Shown one piece after another: positions 54,846-61,424 of a DNA stretch of 64,000 nucleotides. The stretch is from contig NZ_CAXLMO010000059.1 of NCBI RefSeq assembly GCF_964187635.1, positions 7,457 to 71,456 of the forward strand. The letters are read 5' to 3'. Numbering within the stretch: position 1 is the stretch's first letter; the number at the start of each line of letters is the position of its first letter. This DNA comes from Seribacter sulfatis. Its GTDB lineage: Bacteria; Verrucomicrobiota; Verrucomicrobiia; Opitutales; Seribacteraceae. Position numbers and translations under genes: made by a program. The notes beneath the pieces were generated by a model. That model searched no databases, was not told the origin of the DNA, and saw only the letters and a program-made list of their open reading frames with translations.

Positions 54846-56996
54846 ATGCCTCGAACGCATTTGGTTAGGTGGATTATTTTATTCACTTTTTTATTTTCGA
54901 CTCTTCATTATACGAAAGCTCAGAATGCGAGTGACTTAATTGAAGTCACACTTTCCTCGGAAGTAGAAGAAATAAAGTCAGGAGACGGTGCTTGGTTACT
55001 CTTTCAATTCAAATTGGCACCACGGTGGCATGCTTATTGGAAGACTGCCGGACAAACTGGCTTTCCCACCTCTATCAATTGGGTTTTGCCGGAGGGCGTG
55101 GAGATGGGGGAGGCTCAGTTTCCCACACCGATGCTCTACGAGTTTCAAGAGTTAGTCAGTTATGTCCATAAGGATACCTTTTTTCTACTGGCTCGCTTGC
55201 AAGTTGATTCGGGTGCTTCATTTGCAGACGATGTGATTTCTTTAACTGCACAGCTGTCCACTCTCATTTGCGATGAGGGTAATTGTATCCCCTTCGATCA
55301 GGAATTAAAACTGAGTATTCCTGTTTCCAACCAAACCACCCCCTCAATACTTTTTAAGGAAAAGGTTGAACTTGCTTTGTCTGAACTGCCTCAAGCTATG
55401 CCCGAGGATATTCAATTGTCTGCAGTTATGAAAGAAGATGCAATTGTGTTGTCCTTGGCAAAAGCTCCTCTTGCGGATTTAGATCTAAGCGGTTTTTATT
55501 TTTATCCTGAAGGAGATTTCTTTACCCATGGCGAAAAGCAAAAATTTAAAAAAGACCAGGAGGGCAGAATTTCTGTCCAACTCTCGAAGGATTCATCTTC
55601 GGCAGGTTTTTCCTCCACATTAAAAGGCGTACTTTCTCACCCTCAATTTCCGGGCGGATGGAATATTGATCTATCAGTGGATCAAGTCTCGTATGGCGTG
55701 GCACAGGAAAATATTAAGATTTCCAAGACAAATGAGGTGCCCCAGGTTGAATCTGGCTTTAATCAGTTATTGGTTATGCTTGGGCTTATTTTGGTGGCAA
55801 TGTCTATTTGGCTTTACGGAAAAACAAATTATCCAGTCAAGCCGTCTCCTGTCCGCACTTTCTTTCGTATCCTCTCCCTGGCACTCTTTACTTTTGGAAT
55901 TTGGCTAGGCTACCCCGGGGAGGAACCCGATCTCGATACTCAAATCAATTGGAGCCCCTGGACTCCTGAGATTGAAGAATCATCACGTTTGGAAGGCAGT
56001 CCGGTATTTGTCGATTTTACTGCCAGATGGTGTATGTCCTGCCAGGTAAACAAGGTAGTGTATAAGAAGAAAGCGGTGATTGAAAAGTTTAAGGAACTGG
56101 GAATTGTTGCCTTGCAGGCGGACTGGACAAAACGGGGTCCTCTTATTCTGCAAGCTTTGCAAAAGTTTGGAAGGGAAGGGGTTCCATTATATGTTTATTA
56201 CCCGGCACAAAATAAGGGAGAAGCGGAAAAGCAAGGTATACTTTTACCCGAAATTTTAACCCAGAAAATAGTGTTAAGTGTAATCGAGAAGGAGAAAGCT
56301 TTTACTGCACCGCTGGGAGATAGTTTTCTTACTCTCCTTGGCTTTGCTTTTTTGGGTGGGATAATACTGAATTTAATGCCCTGTGTCTTTCCAGTTCTTG
56401 GGCTTAAAATTATGTCATTTGTAAAACAGGCGGGAGAAGACCCCAGAAAAATTCGGAGACATGGAATCATATTTACGGTTGGCGTAATTCTTTCTTTTTG
56501 GATCCTGGTTGGAGTTTTACTCGGATTACGGGAAAGTATTGACGGAGAACTTGGTTGGGGTTTTCAACTGCAGGAACCGGTTTTCGTATTTGGCCTGTCT
56601 ATTTTTCTACTCCTATTTGCCCTCAGTCTAAGCGGAGTGTTCGAAATGGGAATGTCTTTGACTGGGGTGGGGAGTCAATTATCTCAGAAGACAGGATACC
56701 TGGGTTCATTCTTCTCTGGTTTCCTGGCCACTATTGTTGCCACACCCTGCATGGCCCCTTTTCTTGGAGCGGCCGTTGGAGCTGCACTTGCCATGCCTTG
56801 GTTCTCCGCTTTTGTAGTATTTACCAGTATCGCGGTCGGGCTTTCCACACCCTACCTTTTACTTTCAATCTTTCCCAAGTGGATTAGTCGACTGCCTAAA
56901 CCGGGTGAGTGGATGAATACGCTGAAAGAAGGAATGGCATTCCCACTTTATGCAACCGTTGCCTGGTTGCTATGGACCTTAAATAGCTTGATTTAA
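54846..56996 (+). CDS. dsbD: DsbD-like thiol:disulfide interchange protein with rearranged domains
   Basis: This 716-residue protein has a signal peptide (about 1-26) and an N-terminal DsbD/ScsB-type beta domain (about 28-290, with Cys pair in LICDEGNCIPF). Two short TM helices follow (about 303-350). A thioredoxin-like domain with CMSC (Cys396, Cys399) comes next, and last a DsbD membrane domain with NLMPCVFP (Cys513) and ATPCMAPFLGA (Cys635). Classical DsbD has its thioredoxin domain after the membrane domain. Here it precedes it, and the protein stops after about six membrane helices. Role: passing electrons to periplasmic thiols. Confidence 0.85.
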   Translation: MPRTHLVRWIILFTFLFSTLHYTKAQNASDLIEVTLSSEVEEIKSGDGAWLLFQFKLAPRWHAYWKTAGQTGFPTSINWVLPEGVEMGEAQFPTPMLYEFQELVSYVHKDTFFLLARLQVDSGASFADDVISLTAQLSTLICDEGNCIPFDQELKLSIPVSNQTTPSILFKEKVELALSELPQAMPEDIQLSAVMKEDAIVLSLAKAPLADLDLSGFYFYPEGDFFTHGEKQKFKKDQEGRISVQLSKDSSSAGFSSTLKGVLSHPQFPGGWNIDLSVDQVSYGVAQENIKISKTNEVPQVESGFNQLLVMLGLILVAMSIWLYGKTNYPVKPSPVRTFFRILSLALFTFGIWLGYPGEEPDLDTQINWSPWTPEIEESSRLEGSPVFVDFTARWCMSCQVNKVVYKKKAVIEKFKELGIVALQADWTKRGPLILQALQKFGREGVPLYVYYPAQNKGEAEKQGILLPEILTQKIVLSVIEKEKAFTAPLGDSFLTLLGFAFLGGIILNLMPCVFPVLGLKIMSFVKQAGEDPRKIRRHGIIFTVGVILSFWILVGVLLGLRESIDGELGWGFQLQEPVFVFGLSIFLLLFALSLSGVFEMGMSLTGVGSQLSQKTGYLGSFFSGFLATIVATPCMAPFLGAAVGAALAMPWFSAFVVFTSIAVGLSTPYLLLSIFPKWISRLPKPGEWMNTLKEGMAFPLYATVAWLLWTLNSLI

Positions 56997-56998
56997 GG

Positions 56999-57337
56999 TT
57001 AAAGTGCTTCTTCTCCCTGCTCGCCAGTTCGTATTCGAATTGCCTGTTCAATAGGAAGAACAAATACTTTTCCATCGCCAATCTTTTCAGTCTTGGCTGC
57101 CTTGACAATGGTATCAATGACTTTATCACAAAGATCGTCCGGTACTGCCACCTCGACCACGACCTTGGGTAAAAAATCGATGGTATATTCACTCCCGCGA
57201 TAAATTTCGGTGTGTCCTTTTTGACGGCCGAACCCTTTGGCTTCAATTACAGTCATTCCTTCAATTCCGATTTCGGAGAGTGCGTCTTTCACATCTTCGA
57301 GTTTAAAGGGTTTAATGATAGATTTTATTAATTTCAT
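56999..57337 (-). CDS. glnK: PII nitrogen regulatory protein (copy 1)
   Basis: This 112-residue PII protein starts MKLIKSIIKPFKLEDVK. The T-loop includes GFGRQKGHTEIYRGSEY, with the Tyr51-equivalent uridylylation site in RGSEY, and the B/C-loop IGDGKVFVLPIEQAIRIRTGE. It senses 2-oxoglutarate and ATP/ADP and gates the ammonium channel encoded just upstream (27 bp). It converges with dsbD, with 2 bp between stops. Confidence 0.94.
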   Translation of the reverse strand: MKLIKSIIKPFKLEDVKDALSEIGIEGMTVIEAKGFGRQKGHTEIYRGSEYTIDFLPKVVVEVAVPDDLCDKVIDTIVKAAKTEKIGDGKVFVLPIEQAIRIRTGEQGEEAL

Positions 57338-57364
57338 TTTAAATAGATTAGAGAGTAAGAAAAT

Positions 57365-58753
57365 TTAATGAAGTGTGTAAGCATTCTCTCCATGCAAGGC
57401 TTGGTCAAGCCCCTTTGTTTCGTCCTCCTCAGAAACTCGAATACTGCCTCCTAACAGAGGAGATATAATTTTCACGATCAGATAAGTCGCGACCACGGAG
57501 AGTACAATTGCTGCCACACAACCCTGTGCCTGAACAATCAGTTGATCCTGCCAGCTGTCCAGAGATATTCCTAAACCTCCAAGGTCAGTATTCCAACCGA
57601 GGTAAGCTACCATCAGTGTACCCAAGATTCCACCCACTCCGTGAACTGCTGCCACATCCAAAGAGTCATCTACTCCCAGCTTTTCTTTTACAAACCCACA
57701 AGCAAAGTAGCAGACGATTGCTGCAGAAGCCCCGATAATAATCGCACCCATTGGCCCCACACTGCCGGAGGCTGGAGTAATCGTGGCAAGTCCGGCAATG
57801 GTTCCAGTTACGATGCCCACCAAGCCGGGTTTGCCGGTTTTTTTCCATTCAATAAACATCCATACCAAACTTGCAGTCGCCGCGGAAATGTGGGTAACCA
57901 GCATCGCCATACCGGCACTTTCGTTAGCCGCCGCTGCACTGCCTGCATTAAAGCCAAACCATCCGACCCAAAGCATGGATGCACCAATCATGACCATGCC
58001 GGGATTGTGTGGGGGTCTTAAACTTTTTGGAAAGCCCTGCCTTCGTCCAAGCATCCAGGCCAGGGTAAGTGCAGATGCACCCGCTGTTGCGTGTACCACA
58101 ATACCACCGGCAAAATCAATCACCCCTTTTTCGGCCAACCAACCGCCGCCCCATACCCAGTAGCAAACGGGGAAATAAACCGCCAATAGCCAAAGTCCGC
58201 TAAATAAAAGAACCGCAGAAAATTTAATTCTTTCCACAAAGGCACCCACAATCAGACCGGGGGTTATAATGGCAAATGTCATTTGAAAGATTACCCATAC
58301 TGATTCCGGGATATCACCATTCAGGTTTTCCATACTCAATGATTCGAGGAAAAAAGCCGAGGTTCCACCAATCCATTCGTTCTCTCCCGGGGTTAGGGAT
58401 AAACTGTATCCGCAAACCACCCATAATAGAGAAGCGAGGCATGCAATGGCGAAGCACTGCATTAACACGGAGAGTACATTCTTCGATTGAACCAGGCCTC
58501 CATAAAATAAAGCCAATCCGGGAAGAGTCATAAATAATACCAGGGCCGTGGCCGTAATCATCCATGCGGTATTACCCGAGTCTAATGAGGTTTCTTCTGC
58601 TGAACTATCCTCCATAGTCTCGGTTGTAATTACTAAGTCAGTCTCTGCGAAAGAGGACTGATTTTGATCTGAATTTTGGGAAAATCCAAAACTACTCATT
58701 GAGAGTAGGATCATAAGGGGGAGAAGGTTTCTTAGGTGTGAGATTATATTCAT
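57365..58753 (-). CDS. amt: Ammonium transporter (copy 1)
   Basis: This 462-residue Amt/Rh channel has a signal-like N-terminus (about 1-25), an acidic periplasmic segment and 11 TM helices. The twin pore His residues are seen in GGIVVHATAGASA and DVAAVHGVGGILG. GLALFYGGLVQSKNVLSVLMQ is the family start. The C-terminal tail ends in acidic and polar residues that can dock PII. A sigma-54-type promoter lies 106 bp upstream. glnK copy 1 follows in the same operon. Confidence 0.94.
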   Translation of the reverse strand: MNIISHLRNLLPLMILLSMSSFGFSQNSDQNQSSFAETDLVITTETMEDSSAEETSLDSGNTAWMITATALVLFMTLPGLALFYGGLVQSKNVLSVLMQCFAIACLASLLWVVCGYSLSLTPGENEWIGGTSAFFLESLSMENLNGDIPESVWVIFQMTFAIITPGLIVGAFVERIKFSAVLLFSGLWLLAVYFPVCYWVWGGGWLAEKGVIDFAGGIVVHATAGASALTLAWMLGRRQGFPKSLRPPHNPGMVMIGASMLWVGWFGFNAGSAAAANESAGMAMLVTHISAATASLVWMFIEWKKTGKPGLVGIVTGTIAGLATITPASGSVGPMGAIIIGASAAIVCYFACGFVKEKLGVDDSLDVAAVHGVGGILGTLMVAYLGWNTDLGGLGISLDSWQDQLIVQAQGCVAAIVLSVVATYLIVKIISPLLGGSIRVSEEDETKGLDQALHGENAYTLH

Positions 58754-58858
58754 GTCGCGATGGATTAATCAGGTTATTTTTGATTACTTGGATTTATTTT
58801 ATGTGAACCTCTTTACTGGAAAAGAAAAGCGATCCGATTTATTTACGATAAACCCTAC

Positions 58859-58874
58859 TGCAAGAATCTTGCCA
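58859..58874 (-). promoter_or_regulatory. Sigma-54 (-24/-12) promoter for amt-glnK copy 1
   Basis: Read on the reverse strand, TGGCAAGATTCTTGCA matches the RpoN consensus TGGCAC-GRNNN-TTGCW at every conserved base but one (C to A). GG and GC have exact spacing. It lies 106 bp before the amt start codon, implying a leader of about 90 nt. The remainder of the 281-bp gap 58754-59034 holds the glnK copy 2 terminator and no gene. Confidence 0.75.
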
Positions 58875-58963
58875 TGAAGTTAATTCATTAAGAAAATGAA
58901 TAGAATACATACAGGATTTCAGATTATCTTCCTTTTTCTTTCCGGTCTTTGGGGTAGGTGTAT

Positions 58964-58995
58964 AAAAAAGGCTCGATTCCGAAGAATCGAGCCTT
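58964..58995 (-). terminator. Rho-independent terminator after glnK copy 2
   Basis: AAGGCTCGATTC and GAATCGAGCCTT form a perfect 12-bp stem with a 4-nt loop. Read on the reverse strand the stem is followed by a run of T (TTTTTTATA). It lies 40 bp after the glnK copy 2 stop and separates the two amt-glnK operons. Confidence 0.9.
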
Positions 58996-59034
58996 GATAA
59001 GATTTATATTGATCAGCGAGTCGCAAACTTCTGA

Positions 59035-59373
59035 TTAGAGAGCAACATCCCCCTTTTCTCCCGTTCGGATTCGAACGGCCTCTTCAATTGGAATAATAAA
59101 TACCTTACCATCTCCAATCTTTCCGGTTTGCGAAGCGCTTACAATGGCATCAACTACCTTGTTTACGATGTCATCTGCCACTGCAATTTCAAGTTTTACC
59201 TTGGGTAGGAAGTCTACAGTGTACTCACTTCCCCGGTAGATCTCGGTATGTCCTTTTTGTCTTCCAAAGCCCTTTACCTCGGAAACGGTCATCCCTTCGA
59301 CTCCAATTTCGGACAGGGCGTCTTTAACTTCTTCTAATTTAAATGGCTTAATAATGGCCTTAATTAATTTCAT
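59035..59373 (-). CDS. glnK: PII nitrogen regulatory protein (copy 2)
   Basis: This 112-residue PII protein is nearly the same as copy 1 over residues 1-60 (MKLIKAIIKPFKLEEVK, GFGRQKGHTEIYRGSEY) and more different in the middle (KLEIAVADDIVNKVVDAIVS). The T-loop Tyr is present. It follows amt copy 2 by 46 bp and is followed by a strong terminator. Confidence 0.94.
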   Translation of the reverse strand: MKLIKAIIKPFKLEEVKDALSEIGVEGMTVSEVKGFGRQKGHTEIYRGSEYTVDFLPKVKLEIAVADDIVNKVVDAIVSASQTGKIGDGKVFIIPIEEAVRIRTGEKGDVAL

Positions 59374-59419
59374 ATGAATCCTTCTTTGTAATTATAGTTT
59401 TGTGGTGCAAGAGCCGTCT

Positions 59420-60835
59420 TTAGTTAGTGTATGCTTCCTGACCATGCTCGGAAATGTCAAGACCTCTTTCCTCTTCTTCTTCGCTGACTCGTACTCCCAT
59501 GACCGCTTTCAGTACAGAAAATACGATATAAGCAAAGACGAATGCAAAGACACTCACCAGTAGGGTTCCCTTAATTTGGGTCGCCATCGAGAAATCACCT
59601 GTACCAAAAATGGCCACTGCGATTGTACCCCAGACTCCGCATACACCGTGTACGGAAATAGCACCGACTGGGTCATCGATTTTGGATTTGTCGAGAAAGA
59701 TAATGGATACCACAACCAAACCACCGGCAATTAATCCAATGATCAAGGCACCGCTTACTGAAATAACATCTGCGTTTGCAGTTATTCCAACCAAACCGGC
59801 GAGTAATCCATTCAATGCCATGGAAAGGTCAGGCTTCTTGAGCATAAACCAAGAGACTGTGATCGCACCTAATGCACCGGCACAAGCACCGAGTGTTGTG
59901 GTGGTAAATACCAGACCTAATGCACCCGGCTCTGCCGAAAGTACCGAACCGCCATTAAATCCGTACCATCCAAACATGAGTAAGAATACTCCAATCGCAG
60001 CAAGGGGGAAACTATGGGCAGGAATTGGCTTGATACCGTTTTCGGTATACTTTCCTTTTCTTGGTCCCAATACCATTACGCAGGCTAAGGCACCAAATCC
60101 ACCAAATGCATGAACCACTGTGGAACCCGCAAAATCTTTGAATCCCATGTCGGCTAAAACTCCTCCGCCCCAATGCCATGATCCAGCAATGGGGTAGGCA
60201 ACACCCACAAAGAGTACAGCAAATATCATGAACGAACCGAGTTTCACCCGTTCAGCAACCGCACCTGAAACAATAGTTGCACCCGTTGCAGCAAACATGG
60301 CCTGAAAGATAAAATCACCAAATCCAGTCATGGCCAAGCCCAGTCCGCCGTATCCCCAAGTGTTGCCACCATCCGCATTCAAGTCTCCGATCATACCTCC
60401 CCAACTAAACCATCCGTTGAATTCCCCAGGGTAATGAGTATTAAATCCAAAAAAGGCATAAGTAACGACACCTATAGAAATGATAAACACATTTTTAAAG
60501 AGAACATTAACCACATTCTTCCTCTGGCAAAGACCGGACTCGAGTGTGGCAAACCCAAGGTGCATTAGAAAGACCAAGGCCGCTGCGATTACTGTCCAAA
60601 GCATGGATGTGGTGAAGAAATCGTAAGCCGGAGCGTATTCGCCCTGTGCTTCGAGTAGCTCATTGTAGTCGTCGACTGGGCCAGCCTCCTCTTCGACTTC
60701 CGTGACAGCGGGTGCTTCCACATGGTCATCTGCGTGAACGGGCAGGGCGTAAGAAAAAAGCAAAGCGGCCGCCAGAAGTAAAAACTTCCATGGGGCGGTT
60801 CCTATGCTGGTGAGTGATGCGTGTTTTGTATTCAT
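59420..60835 (-). CDS. amt: Ammonium transporter (copy 2)
   Basis: This 471-residue Amt channel has a signal peptide (about 1-35) and then a notably acidic ~40-residue periplasmic stretch (HVEAPAVTEVEEEAGPVDD). Eleven TM helices follow, with pore His residues in GSTVVHAFGGFG and GAISVHGVCGVWG. FATLESGLCQRKNVVNVLFKN is the family start. It differs clearly from copy 1, so it is an older paralogue rather than a recent duplication. A near-perfect sigma-54 promoter lies 64 bp upstream. Confidence 0.94.
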   Translation of the reverse strand: MNTKHASLTSIGTAPWKFLLLAAALLFSYALPVHADDHVEAPAVTEVEEEAGPVDDYNELLEAQGEYAPAYDFFTTSMLWTVIAAALVFLMHLGFATLESGLCQRKNVVNVLFKNVFIISIGVVTYAFFGFNTHYPGEFNGWFSWGGMIGDLNADGGNTWGYGGLGLAMTGFGDFIFQAMFAATGATIVSGAVAERVKLGSFMIFAVLFVGVAYPIAGSWHWGGGVLADMGFKDFAGSTVVHAFGGFGALACVMVLGPRKGKYTENGIKPIPAHSFPLAAIGVFLLMFGWYGFNGGSVLSAEPGALGLVFTTTTLGACAGALGAITVSWFMLKKPDLSMALNGLLAGLVGITANADVISVSGALIIGLIAGGLVVVSIIFLDKSKIDDPVGAISVHGVCGVWGTIAVAIFGTGDFSMATQIKGTLLVSVFAFVFAYIVFSVLKAVMGVRVSEEEEERGLDISEHGQEAYTN

Positions 60836-61067
60836 TTTTTGTTAGTTGTTACTATTCAGTTATTTATACTCAAGTGATGTATTATTCGATACCGAGTTTG
60901 CATAAGTCGTGCCAAGAATTTTAAAACTCAAAAAAAGTACAAAATTTCCATGAATCTTTTTCATTGAAGTGTAAAAAATATTCACACCTCTGAAATCTGG
61001 CTTTGGGATTCTATTTATAAAATCGACAGTTTCGCAGGGTTGACAATACCCTCCATTTCTTTCCACC
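60836..61067. other. Control region upstream of amt copy 2
   Basis: This gap contains the sigma-54 site (60899-60914). About 60 bp further upstream is an imperfect dyad, GTGT-N11-ACAC, near 60976-60994 that might serve as an enhancer-binding site, although it does not match a known NtrC box well. No gene is seen. The palindromic repeats start at 61068. Confidence 0.45.
60899..60914 (-). promoter_or_regulatory. Sigma-54 (-24/-12) promoter for amt-glnK copy 2
   Basis: On the reverse strand TGGCACGACTTATGCA matches the RpoN consensus TGGCACGRNNNTTGCW at all positions except one T (A here). Spacing between GG and GC is exact. It lies 64 bp before the amt start codon, giving a predicted leader of about 50 nt. 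Confidence 0.8.
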
Positions 61068-61200
61068 TTGTCATCGCGAGGGCTGAAAGCCCGTGGCGAT
61101 CCACTGTGGACCAGTAAGCGAACCGCACTTATCCAAACGCGTCCATTGCATACAGTGGATTGCCGCGTCGTTCACTTGCATTTCTTCCTCGCAATGACAA
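61068..61200. repeat. Imperfect palindromic repeat, copy A (~133 bp)
   Basis: The ends TTGTCATCGCGAGG and CCTCGCAATGACAA are inverted with one mismatch. The inner arms GTGGCGATCCACTG and CAGTGGATTGCCGC also pair. The centre holds GTAAGCGAACCGCACTTATC. It resembles the widespread REP/MITE-like 'TCATTGCGAGG...CCTCGCAATGA' elements seen in many bacteria. It does not encode protein. Confidence 0.8.
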
Positions 61201-61249
61201 ATGTGTTTTATACTGTACTCAAACCGCACACTGGATTCATTTCCACGCC

Positions 61250-61381
61250 TTGTCATCGCGAGGGCGTAGCCCGTGGCGATCCACTGGGAACCTGTAAGCG
61301 AACCGCACTTATCCGAATGCCTCCCTCGAGACACAGTGGATTGCCGCGTCGCTCGCTTCGCTTCCCTCCTCGCAATGACAA
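61250..61381. repeat. Imperfect palindromic repeat, copy B (~132 bp)
   Basis: This is a second, direct-orientation copy of the element at 61068, with the same inverted ends, the same inner arms and the same GTAAGCGAACCGCACTTATC centre, differing mainly near the middle of the right arm. It is separated from copy A by 49 bp that also share a few bases with the left flank of copy A. It lies 43 bp from the S9 peptidase stop and could fold into a long hairpin in its mRNA. Confidence 0.8.
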
Positions 61382-61424
61382 GGGGCGTCTTGTTCAATTA
61401 GACAAAAAATGAAAGATCTTACCC

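Noticed and set aside
57641..58163. Forward frames inside amt copy 1
   Set aside because: Antisense to a well-supported ammonium transporter; no independent evidence.
61068..61412. Open frames through the palindromic repeats on both strands
   Set aside because: They follow the inverted repeats, have no family match and no ribosome binding site; the DNA is better explained as non-coding repeats.
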